Program-made: the position numbers and the translations under genes
Shown: positions 55,358-64,000 of the stretch, piece by piece
Layout of the letters: each line of letters begins with the position of its first letter
Position numbering within the stretch: the stretch's first letter is position 1
The notes under the pieces: generated by a model
Told to the model about the DNA's origin: nothing
Databases searched by the model: none
Seen by the model: only the letters and a program-made list of their open reading frames with translations
Assembly: GCF_033958435.1 (NCBI RefSeq)
Contig: NC_134138.1
Span: 9,312,001 to 9,376,000 of the forward strand
Reading direction: 5' to 3'
Source of the DNA: Carettochelys insculpta
Taxonomy: Eukaryota > Chordata > Testudines > Carettochelyidae
Length of the DNA: 64,000 bases

Positions 55358-55425
55358 GACCAGTACACCACTGTACTAGGCACTGTACAAACACTGCACA
55401 AAGAAAGTCCCTGCCTTCAAGAGTC
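55358..55425 (+). mobile_element. Old dispersed repeat fragment
   Basis: ACTGTACTAGGCACTGTACAAAC with AAGAAAGTCCCTGCCTTCAAGAG, the same family as the 56.75 kb copy and the minus-strand copy at 36.4 kb. Confidence 0.5.
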
Positions 55426-55454
55426 CATTTCTAACAGGCAAATCATATTTATTC

Positions 55455-55620
55455 CTCCTGTGTCATGAGGCAAGAACTAGGTGGCATGCAACAGAAAGGT
55501 GAAATAAATCAGACACATTAAATCTGTCTTCACACAACATGTAATTGCCTGGTGGAACTCCCTGCTGCAAGAAGTCACTGACATTCAAAGCTGAGAAAGA
55601 TTAAAATAAAGATTGGCTAT
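55455..55620 (+). mobile_element. CR1-type LINE 3' fragment
   Basis: GTCTTCACACAACATGTAATTG, GGTGGAACTCCCTGCTGCAAG and CACTGACATTCAAAGC, with AAGATTGGCTATGG, resemble the end of ORF2 in a CR1-type subfamily like the one at 57.17 kb. Heavily decayed. Confidence 0.5.
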
Positions 55621-55624
55621 GGAT

Positions 55625-56155
55625 ACCGAGAATGTCATGTTAGCCAGGATTTTTAAAAATGTGAAATGTTTTAGAAGGCTTTTAAACCCTGATGTGCCTG
55701 GGCCAGAGCCAAACCTGTAGCTATCTGCATTTATGAAAAAACTTGTCTATTCTGCAAATATTCTCATAACTACCTAATACTGAAGCATTTGATAGCGGCT
55801 ACTCTCAAAGATACCAGACTAGATTGACCACTGGTGTAATGAAGTTTGGCAGGCCCTATGTTTCCTGGGCTTCTATTGTTACAGCCAAAACCAGGTTGTA
55901 TTATGCTACTCATAGGTCATAATGATGAAATTTCAATTTGATGTAAGCAGCTGGTGCACCACTAAAATCAAAGGAATTGTGTCCACTTATGTCAGCAATC
56001 AGTTCACAGCACAATTCAGTGAAGGTGGTTGAAGTTTAATTTGGGCCAGTCTGTGCTGCAAAGCCAGGTGTTTGTGTCGCATGTCACAACTGGGTTCTCC
56101 AATACATTCTGGCTAATTGTACTAAAGAAACCTGAGGACAGTCGGGCAAAATGAG
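55625..56155. other. Intergenic sequence
   Basis: No recognised feature. Confidence 0.4.
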
Positions 56156-56159
56156 CAAA

Positions 56160-56275
56160 GGAAAATATAAGATGACAATCAGGAGAATCCTCCTATAGGC
56201 TGTGGAATAAGCTGCCAAGGGACGTGGGGAAACCTCATCCAGAAAGTGTCTTGGCTAGAATGACAGAGAATATGC
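56160..56275 (+). mobile_element. CR1-like fragment
   Basis: AGGCTGTGGAATAAGCTGCC and AAGGGACGTGGGGAAACC resemble the 'WN.LP..VVESPS' coding block of CR1 ORF2. Short and diverged. Confidence 0.3.
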
Positions 56276-56279
56276 TTTG

Positions 56280-56740
56280 TGAAATGATGCCAGCCCTGCC
56301 TGAGGAGTGGACATGCTACGCTATCAGGGTTTTTCCATCTCCATTTTCTTGGGCTTCCACACCCATCTCACATGGGGGTCCCAGAGTGTGCTGGTATAAT
56401 CTGTGCTGCTCCTCTGGGGTTTTATACCCAGGTATTATTCTGTGCTGGAGCAGAGGTGTGTTACTTACAGCAGCAGTCCCCTAGATTCTGACCTACCACC
56501 TCTTGACTCTCTGCCCACCCCCCGCACTCCGCTTCCCTTTCTCACATACTTCCTAGGTCATGCTGCATCTCAATGTATTGTCAGCTATACAGATTAATGA
56601 AGCAGCTGTCCCTAACCTTTCACCTGTGTGCTAGCCCCCCATTTCCCCGCTCCCCAGGATTTTCTTTTCTCTGCAATGGATGTGCAGATGGAATACAGCC
56701 ATATCACATAACCAAATTCTACACTTACCTGGTCTTTTAG
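56280..56740. other. Intergenic sequence
   Basis: No recognised feature. Confidence 0.4.
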
Positions 56741-56744
56741 GAAC

Positions 56745-56880
56745 TATTTCTTGTTATTGCAGTACTGCCTAGGGGGCCCCATTGTGCTACACAGTGTGCA
56801 AACGTAACAAAAAGACAGTCTTTACCTCCAAGAGCTTATGTTTTAAAATTGAGAGACAACAGTACAGTAGACATAACAAC
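56745..56880 (+). mobile_element. Old dispersed repeat fragment
   Basis: TTGCAGTACTGCCTAGGGGG, CCCCATTGTGCTACACAGTG and AACAAAAAGACAGTC with CTCCAAGAGCTTATG. Related copies at 55.37 kb (plus) and 36.45 kb (minus). Confidence 0.5.
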
Positions 56881-57164
56881 TAGATGCCCAAAAGGTAAGA
56901 GTGCAACTGCAGTGATCAGCTGGCAGCCAGAGGTCAGAGGGTAACAGCTCCCTAAATATTGTTACAAAAACCGGCACTGACTCTCTGCAATAGAGCTACA
57001 ACCTCAAGCCAGGTGAGTGTGCCTGGTTTTATTGCCAACACCGTGCACAACTTTACAATTGGCCCCATCACCAAGAGGTGTAGGGAAGCCTATTTCCCAG
57101 GAAGTGTGAGCTTCTGTCTCCCAATACAGCAAGGGGATGTGCCTGGAACCAAAAGGTGATGAAT

Positions 57165-57535
57165 ACAAAAGGATAAATGGAGATATTTGTATGTTAAATA
57201 ATTACCTGCAGAATTCATTGCCAGAGGATGTTGCAGAAGTCAAAAACTTAGCATGATTCAGAAACCAGTTGTACATGTTATGTAGACAACAAGAATATCC
57301 AAAGTTGTAATAAGGAAGGCAAACAATAATTTAAACCTCCTGCTTCAGAAGCCAGTTTCTTTTAGAAGATGGGGAGAAATATAATGTGAAGAACAGGTTA
57401 TCCCACATCTGCCTAACATAAGGTTGCTTGCACCTCCCTGTGAGACACCTGCTACTGACCATTGCTGGCAACAGGTTACTGGAATAGTTGCATCTCAGGT
57501 CTGATGGAGTCTGGCAGTGCCTACGTTTCTTATGA
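57165..57535 (+). mobile_element. CR1-type LINE 3' end, second subfamily
   Basis: CTGCAGAATTCATTGCCAGAGG, ACAACAAGAATATCC, CTTAGCATGATTCAG and GGAGTCTGGCAGTGCCTACG, with TTCTTATG at the end. The order (ORF2 end, UTR, 'tctggcagtgcctatgttcttatg') is that of a CR1 3' end. No open frame survives. Confidence 0.65.
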
Positions 57536-57785
57536 AGTGGGTGATTCAGCATTCGTTTGGGATTCATCCATTCTGCAGCCCTACAATTGCTGTTTATCAC
57601 AAGAAACATTTGGTCCCATGCCTCAGTTCATGTGTGATATATGAATGCAACAATTTCCTACTGAGACGAGATTTATGGAGGTTCCCCCTTCTGGATCCCC
57701 TGACAGAGCCACAGCCTATTCATTATGGCCACATTTAGATGATGAACCAGAGTGCTATTCCACTTCTTCCTGGTGCACATAAAAA

Positions 57786-58111
57786 CAGGCTGAACCTCTC
57801 TAATCTGAAGCTTTCTTGTTCAGCAACATCCGTAAAACATCATGATTTTAGTTAGCCAGATGAGCACTTATCATGGGTGTGGCCATGTTTCCTGCAGTCG
57901 GGTAAAGTTTGTTTACACCTACCAGTCCTGGCTCTCAGTGTTCTGTGCTGTTATTTAGCTGCAGTTTACCCCTAAATGTCTTCTCAGAGCCCACTATGCA
58001 GAGTCAGTGTTGGCAATCAGTTAGACAATAATGACCTCACATGATCTGGCAAATTCTCTCATTTGGTACCAGTCATATCCACACGGTGCTGGATGAGAAA
58101 GGTTCAACCTG
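57786..58111. mobile_element. Tigger/pogo-like non-autonomous element, copy 3
   Basis: CAGGCTGAACCTCTCTAATC to GAGAAAGGTTCAACCTG, collinear with the copies at 7.0 and 35.8 kb (CATGATTTTAGTTAGCC, GGTGTGGCCATGTTTCC, CCAGTCCTGGCTCTCAG). TA follows the right end; the left flank has diverged. Confidence 0.8.
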
Positions 58112-58114
58112 TAG

Positions 58115-58895
58115 CAGCAACTCAACAGCAGTGGCAGCAAGAGGTATGGCTGAACACACCAAGCACAAACTGTGAAGGTACCCAGCCTATGATGATCCCA
58201 GTTCAGGCTGCAAGACCTAAGTGCACAGATTCAAGTTGCCACACTGGACAGCAAATTGGTTAACTCAGCTTATAGATCGGTAATGAGGCACAGGAGGAAG
58301 GTGTAGGCCCCAGTGGCCTTTTTAAAGAGGATTATTGCACAGCATGGCAGCTTATAACTGATCGATTCTATCTTCCCCCCAGCAACAGGTACCATTGGGT
58401 TTACACTTATAATGCATTGCTGCATAGCTGGCTAAAGATTTTGCTCCACAATTTCAAGTTACCTAGAAGCTAGGTACCCGTAGTTTATCGCACAAGGATT
58501 GTGCTCAGTTGCATACTGTACTGTAACTGGAATGGCCACCTGCCTAGGTTTTGACATGCTTTGCTGGTTTTTAGACTTTTCCTCCAGCTGTGGAAGATTT
58601 GTGGTTTGCTTTTGCCAGCTTTGCCTGGTTCTTAACTCTGTGCTCCCACAGTAGCAATTCCATTGCCCAGTGGTCATTCAAAAATGTCTGTGTTAACTAT
58701 ATCATGAATCCAACTGATCCATCTTCTGATGCTGCTGTTCTCCTTTTGAGCCTATATAACATCCTTTCTTCAAGTCCCTGCCTGGGATAACAATTGGTAT
58801 TCCAATATCCACCTATTGCACCTGACAGTGCCTTTCACCAAAGATCCCAAACCACTGGGTAAACCATTGATGGGATTATCCATGCAATGAATCTG
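58115..58895. other. Intergenic sequence
   Basis: No recognised gene or repeat. Confidence 0.4.
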
Positions 58896-58900
58896 TGCTA

Positions 58901-59123
58901 TAGTTAAACAGGATTATTCCCATTTTACAGATAAGGAAACTGACACACAGAGAGTGCTTTTTCTGCAAAGCCACAAAGAGACCAAATTTTATGGTTGGGT
59001 ATAAAATCCAGCAGCTTTGCCTCATGGGCCCCTATTTTAACCACTCCATAACACTGCCTTCCTATCACCCCTCATATACCACCTACACATATTGGTTTCT
59101 GTCTCTCCAGCAGATTAAAATGG
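58901..59123 (-). repeat. Local duplication copy A (contains a MIR)
   Basis: The segment begins AGTTAAACAGGATTATTCCC, contains a minus-strand MIR (CCCATTTTACAGATAAGG, TAACCACTCCATAACACTGCC), and continues beyond MIR through CCTATCACCCCTCATATACC to CAGATTAAAATGG. It matches 60478-60702 along its whole length, at about 85-90 per cent by eye. Confidence 0.8.
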
Positions 59124-59124
59124 C

Positions 59125-59430
59125 CAAATCTCTATAGGTTAACCCCAGGACTTTGGTCAAAAGTTAAAATAATTTCATGGGTAAATGCTGTAAATGCCAA
59201 AGGTCTGATGCAGCACCCAGACTCCTCCAAACCCTGGGATAGCTAAAGCTGTCCTGGGAAGCCTGCCTCAGGAAACTACGATTTTGTTTAATGGACTATG
59301 TCAGATGCTTCTTAAAGGACCCAGGAAGCCACCCTTCTCCTTACCCAGGGAGCCAACCTGTGCAAAAAGCAACTAGGGGACAATGAAAGAATGAGACCAG
59401 TGGCCAGGAGGGAGGTGGGGGAGGAATTAG
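59125..59430. other. Intergenic sequence
   Basis: No recognised feature. Confidence 0.4.
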
Positions 59431-59434
59431 CCAG

Positions 59435-60125
59435 ACATAGAAATCATAGAATGCTAGGGCTGGGAGGGACCACAGGATATCATATAGTCCAGCTCCCTGC
59501 TCAAAGCAGAATCAACCCCAATTAAATCATCCCAGCCAGGACTATGTCAAGCCGGAATTTAAAAACCTCCAAGGATGGAGATTCCACCACCTCTCTTGGT
59601 AATGCATTCCAATGCTTCCCCACCCTCCTGGTGAGATAGATTTTCCTAGTATCCAACTGACATCTCTCTCACTATAACTTCAGACCATTGCTCCTTGCTC
59701 TTCTATCTGTCACCAGTGAAAACAGTCTCTCTCCATCCGCTTTAGAGGCCCCCTTCAGGAAGTTGAAGGCTGCTATTAAATCACCCCTCAGTCTTCTCTT
59801 CTGCAAACTAAATTGTCCCAAATTCCTCAATTTCTCCTCATAGGTCATGTGCTCCAGCCCTGTAATCATTTTCATTGCACTCGGCTGAACCCGCTCCAAT
59901 GCATCCACATCCTTTCTATACTTGGGTGCCCAGAACTGGATGAAGTACTCCAGATGCAGCCTCACCAGTGCCGTGCAGAGGGGAATAGTAACTTCTCTAG
60001 ATCTGATGGAAATGCTTCTCCTAATGCACCCCAATATGCCATTAGCCTTCTTGTCTACATGGGCACACTGTTGACTTATATCCAGTCTCTCATCCACTGT
60101 AATCCCTAGGTCCTTTTCAGCTTTT
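59435..60125 (-). mobile_element. CR1 LINE 3' part, minus strand
   Basis: Plus-strand AGAAATCATAGAATGCTAGGG is the complement of the tail, followed by TCCAGCTCCCTGCTCAAAGC, CTCCAAGGATGGAGATTCC and the complement of the ORF2 C-terminus to about 60121. It is bracketed by the two halves of the local duplication. Confidence 0.9.
59672..60121 (-). pseudogene. CR1 ORF2 C-terminal remnant
   Basis: From about residue 55 of the open frame, the translation reads [85 protein letters not shown]. These are the CR1 ORF2 blocks in order. The first 54 codons of the same frame (60122-60283) do not look like CR1 and are host sequence. Substitutions in the HLEYC block (HLEYF) and in the RATK block mark decay, and a stop after NGLKL truncates the C-terminus. 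Confidence 0.8.
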
Positions 60126-60129
60126 TTTC

Positions 60130-60475
60130 TTTTATAGCCCTGCAAAACCCAACAGGTCCAATCTGGGAGGAAGACTCGGGGCTGGTGGATGTGAAAGCCA
60201 GCTGGTTTAGGCTGCATGGGAAAGAAGCAATCCATGGAGGAGATTTCCAGCGAGTACGTTGAGAGAGTAGGGTTTGGTGGCACATTTCTGATTTATACCA
60301 GCCAAAGCTGGCTCCTGCTGGGCACCGCTGGCTCATACCCACTGCCAAACCGTATTTTGGTGGTGACAATGCTGCACACAGTTGTGAGTTATTTAGATTT
60401 TGCCTCCCTAAATTCCCCATTCTTCACTTCCTGTCCTGGACTGCCCTGTTGCTGTGAGTAGTTATAGCACACAAC
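60130..60475. other. Intergenic sequence
   Basis: No recognised feature; a plus frame 60216-60461 has no known similarity. Confidence 0.35.
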
Positions 60476-60477
60476 AA

Positions 60478-60702
60478 TAGATAAACAGGATTAGCTCCAT
60501 TTTACAGATGAGGAAACTGACACACACACAAAGTGCTTTTTATCCAAAGCCACAATGAGATCAAATTTTAGGGTTGGGAATAAAATCCAGCAGCTTTGCC
60601 TCACACTCCCCTATTCTAACCACTCAATAACACTGCCTTCCTATCACCCCTCATACACCACCTATGCCGATTGGTTTCTGCCTCTCCAGAAGATTAAAAT
60701 GG
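60478..60702 (-). repeat. Local duplication copy B (contains a MIR)
   Basis: Collinear with 58901-59123, including non-MIR sequence (CCTATCACCCCTCATACACC, TTGGTTTCTGCCTCTCCAG). It has a slightly longer ACACACAC run in the MIR part. Confidence 0.8.
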
Positions 60703-60704
60703 GC

Positions 60705-61015
60705 TGTGAGCTGTTAAAAGAGGAGCATGTTCCCTACTAAAGAAGGCTTCCTTTCTATGATTAGCCATGTAGTTATTTTGTGCAAATGCAGGGACAAGCA
60801 CTTCAGGTCATTCTGAAAGGTCAAATATAAGGAATCCTTCTGGCTGCTCATCCATTTAAGATAAAATTCTCTTATTGACCTGGATGTGTCATGTACCATA
60901 TGAAATCCCCTAATCTATAGATGGCAAGACCGGTTTCGTTTATTCCATATTAGCGATTGCAAGTAGTCAACAGTTTCAGATGCAACCAGTGGCATTAGTC
61001 TCAATTTTTGGATGC
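60705..61015. other. Intergenic sequence
   Basis: No recognised feature. Confidence 0.4.
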
Positions 61016-61019
61016 TAAG

Positions 61020-61183
61020 CAATGTTCCTGCTAATCTTTTCCATCCACGCGTGGAATAAATTTCCTGTGCACCAAGGCAGGTGTGGATGTGCGCCACAAC
61101 CGGGAACACAAAACCTAGTGATGAGTGTTCTGCTCACTAGCTGGGTGCATTGGGATTTCTCACTCAGTTTACAGGGAACACTG
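61020..61183. mobile_element. hAT-like MITE ('CAGGGTTCCC'), opposite orientation
   Basis: CAATGTTCCTGCTAATC and GTTTACAGGGAACACTG are inverted ends. The interior TTTCCATCCACGCGTGGAATAAA is the complement of the 37.7 kb block. Flanking octamers match at about 5 of 8 positions. Confidence 0.6.
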
Positions 61184-61189
61184 GTGATA

Positions 61190-61760
61190 ACTTGAGATAC
61201 CTAAATTGGATTCTCACAGGGCTCACAGCTTTCTGAAATTCTGGTCCCTTTCAGGTGCCTCCAGCTGGCCTCTGAAAATCATGGGCCAGTTTTGAAAGTG
61301 TCAGCTCATATCTCAGGTTGCTTCTACGCTCTCATATGAACACATGCAGAAAAATGATAAAAGACAAGAATGCCATATTAGTTGTGGGCAAACGCTTATC
61401 TCAAAGCAGTTGCTCCATAGCTGGCCTGTCAGTCCTCATCTACAAAGGAAACATGCACAATATCTTTCAGAGGTGACCCTGGAAGTTTACATTCAGCCTT
61501 TGTGAACTTTTACTTCGTAGAAAGTCTTAATAAGGACACTGGATTGATGGCTTATTATAACAATCTGTAAGCAACTCACCTCCACATCTTTTTTATGTAT
61601 TTGTTTGTTTTATGACTGAAGGGGTATTACAAGACACTTCACCTTGAATGACTCCCTAGAAATACATCTTATGTTAAACAATCTGCTCCCCCCTTGTGTT
61701 AGTACCTTTCCAAAACCTGAAAGAGACCTGTTTGTAACTCAGAACATCGTACAAGTTCCA
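61190..61760. other. Intergenic sequence
   Basis: No recognised feature. Confidence 0.4.
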
Positions 61761-61763
61761 AGT

Positions 61764-61972
61764 TTCACAGAGAATCATAGACTCACAGAATACTAGAACC
61801 GGCAGGGTCCAGAAGTCATCATCAAGTCCAGTCCCCTGCACTCATGGCAGGACCAAGCACCATCTAGAGCATCCCTAACAAATGTTTAACTAACCTGCTG
61901 TTGAAAGTCTCCAATGATGGCAGTTCCACAACCTCCCTAGGCAATGTATTCTGGCACTTAACCAGTGCTTGT
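61764..61972 (-). mobile_element. CR1 LINE 3' end, minus strand
   Basis: AGAATCATAGACTCACAGAATAC, CAAGTCCAGTCCCCTGCAC, GGCAGGACCAAGCACCATC and GAAAGTCTCCAATGATGGC are the complement of the 17.4-17.65 kb CR1 end. No open frame remains. Confidence 0.85.
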
Positions 61973-61974
61973 CT

Positions 61975-64000
61975 CATTCACTAATACAAGTTGATCTAAT
62001 TAAAGATATTAACTCCCCCACCTCCATCCTGAATAGAGGACAGATTGTGTATTTCTGTTTTTTAAATAAAAGTAAGGGGTTTTCGGTGCCCAGCCCAGCA
62101 CCTTTTACCATCACTAAATATACTTTAAAATTAAACTCCCCATTACTGTATAAAATTAATTAGTTTATTTCTTGACTTTACCTTCTGATATGTCACTCCA
62201 AGATACATTCAAATCACCTGTTGCAGTTCAGCTGGGACAAGCATAAAGGCTCAGATGACATGGCATGCACTGCTCATTTTGCTTTCCTTCCTCACACACA
62301 GATTTGGAGGTACCTCTGTATCCTTCATGTACATACCCGATAACAGAAATCCTGATTCATGCAACCGAAGTTAAAGAAAACTTTGTGGACATGAGAGAAA
62401 TGAATCCTGCTTATACATCCCTTCTTGCAGACCTTTGGCCACATGTTGAAATTCCCACAGTTCCCAGTAACCATCAGACTTATAAAAAATCAGAACTTGT
62501 CCTTGATCTTGAACCCAGTCAGCAGCCACCACTTTGCTTGATAATCAGACCTCATCAGGCGCTACGGATGGACTCCTCAGCTGGTGTAATTTGGCATAGA
62601 GTCACTGAAGTCAATGCTCCCCTGAAGTTAATCAAGCAATGATGATTAACACCAGCTGAGGATGGTGCTCTGGCAGAAGATCTTTCCTGAAAGCTTATGC
62701 TGAGTGAGGTTTCAAAGTCCTGTTCCTAGGAAGAGACCAACAGGGTATCTGCACTGTCAGTGCTACAGCAATATAGCTATGGTGCTGTGGTTGTACTTGA
62801 AGAAATATATTCTGTAATACAAATGATGCCTATGTAATTAAGGCAGTTGCTGGCAAAATTTGTTTGGTCTTTCTTGGATTGTCCTAACCACAAAGTAAGA
62901 GGCCACCAGTAGTAAAGATCTCTTTAAAACCAGCTTTGGGTACTCTGTATAAGGTTAAAAATAACAGTATTTTATGCCCCCCTTGGAAGAGCTGTGGGTA
63001 ATCAAAAATAAAAAGCACCTAGACGTGTAGCGGGTTCTCCTTCTGCTGCAGTGGTTAAGTGGAGACATCCAGTTGTTATGTTTGCACTGTTGGGCTTTTT
63101 CAGTTTGAGTGTTTACTTCTGAGCCTCTTTGGGATAAACTGGAGGTCACAGAGATAGACTGGAAATTCCAACAAGCACCACAGGGTAGACACTTGCAATG
63201 GCAACAGAAAGGAGTCTTCCATAGCCATGGTTAATCCATCTCCCCAGGAGGCAATATCTAAAGCAAAGGAAGAATTCTTCCCTTGACCTAGTACTGTCTA
63301 CACAAGGGTTTAGGCTGATTTAATTATGTCTCTCAGGTGTATCATGTTTTCAAACCCTGATCAACATTTTTGGGGTAGGCCAGGCTCAAGTGTCTACAGT
63401 TCCCATGGAAATCAGAGGGGTCGTAGCTGGTCAGCACCCCACAAAATCAGGTTCATTGATGTCTGCCAAAACCAGCTCCACTGATGTTTGCCAAAACCAG
63501 CTCCAACCCCACTAAACTTGCCCATCACTAACTGTCACAGGCATTTGCTTCTGGTTTGATTGACACACACTCAGTCCAAGCTTCGTCTTGTGACAGTGAT
63601 CAGACTCGCCTTGAAAAAGTGATGAAGAATCAATAGGACTATTCCTGCATAAGGGCACAAAATTGATAGTTGTAAAAGCAAATAAATGATTCACCTTAAA
63701 CGTACCTTCACAATGTTTGTGGTTTTTTTCAGAGATAAGTAGAGTGTCTGCAGGAGTGGGGCTGTTTACGTTAGTCCTGGAGCTGCTCCACAGACAATCT
63801 AACATAGTCTCCTCCCATAAAGCACTGAATTTGCTTGGAACAAGCCTGGGGTTTAAGCCTTTTGGTAAGTATCAGCACTCAGTATATTCCCTGGTGCTGT
63901 GCATTGTCATGAAGCAAAGTGCAAGCTTTTGTCTCTACCATAGCCCTTGTGACAACTTGTAAGGTTACTGTGTAAAAAAGAAGAGACCCCTGAGAGGGAG
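61975..64000. other. Intergenic sequence to the end of the window
   Basis: No gene recognised. A 125-codon plus frame (62265-62642) is preceded by a splice-acceptor-like CCTTCCTCACACACAG, but its translation has no domain pattern. ACTGTCTACACAAGGGTTTAGG at 63294 may be a MITE remnant. Confidence 0.35.

Noticed and set aside
60216..60461. 81-codon frame beside the CR1 at 59.4-60.1 kb
   Set aside because: No family resemblance and no splice sites in phase.
62265..62642. 125-codon frame preceded by an acceptor-like CACACACAG
   Set aside because: No donor at a consistent phase and no protein-like motif; the end of the frame reads as ordinary intergenic DNA.
1..64000. CRISPR arrays, bacterial operons, phage or plasmid modules
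   Set aside because: Composition, repeats and lack of dense reading frames show vertebrate nuclear DNA; no regularly spaced direct repeats were seen.

Overview
This window looks like vertebrate nuclear DNA, most probably from a turtle (Testudines, likely Cryptodira). The evidence is repeat content. There are many 5'-truncated CR1 LINE copies with (ATTCTATG)n or (TTCTTATG)n tails. There are two tRNA-headed SINEs that start with a GGGATAGCTCAGTGG-type A box and share their 3' tail with CR1, as the tortoise (Cry-type) SINEs do. There are old MIR-type SINEs, and many short DNA transposons (PIF/Harbinger-like MITEs with TAA/TTA target duplications, hAT-like and Tigger-like elements). I found no bacterial, plasmid or phage features and no CRISPR array.

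No host protein-coding gene could be identified. The only reading frames with recognisable protein similarity are decayed CR1 ORF2 (reverse transcriptase C-terminal) remnants near 4.65-5.36, 17.0-17.6, 32.8-33.0 and 59.7-60.1 kb. Other long open frames lie in C-rich, GC-rich or (CA)n/(CT)n sequence, where stop codons are rare for compositional reasons.

Layout. 0-48 kb is repeat-rich and gene-poor, with single-copy-looking stretches between transposons; a few of these have clusters of homeodomain-type AT motifs and may be conserved enhancers. About 48.65-54.06 kb is a large CpG island, the only strong promoter-like signal. It holds GC boxes, several good splice donors, one plausible internal exon (51121-51280), a GC-shifted MIR copy, a (CA)n tract and a complex minisatellite (about 53.0-53.63 kb) carrying six CAGCTG E-boxes. 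The island probably marks the 5' end of a gene whose coding exons lie outside the window or are not recognisable by eye. 54-64 kb returns to repeat-rich intergenic sequence and includes a local direct duplication of about 223 bp.

The most informative structure is the nesting of transposons with readable target-site duplications (TSDs). A SINE-like family with snap-back (head-to-head) architecture is seen in four copies, at 16940-16987, 24277-24614, 26721-26832 and 29595-29818, flanked by 13, 14, about 12 and 11 bp duplications. One copy interrupts a CR1 and another interrupts a MITE. I saw no convincing undescribed functional system. The items worth checking are this retroposon family, the E-box minisatellite, the orphan CpG island with its candidate exon, and the 440-bp insertion inside a CR1.
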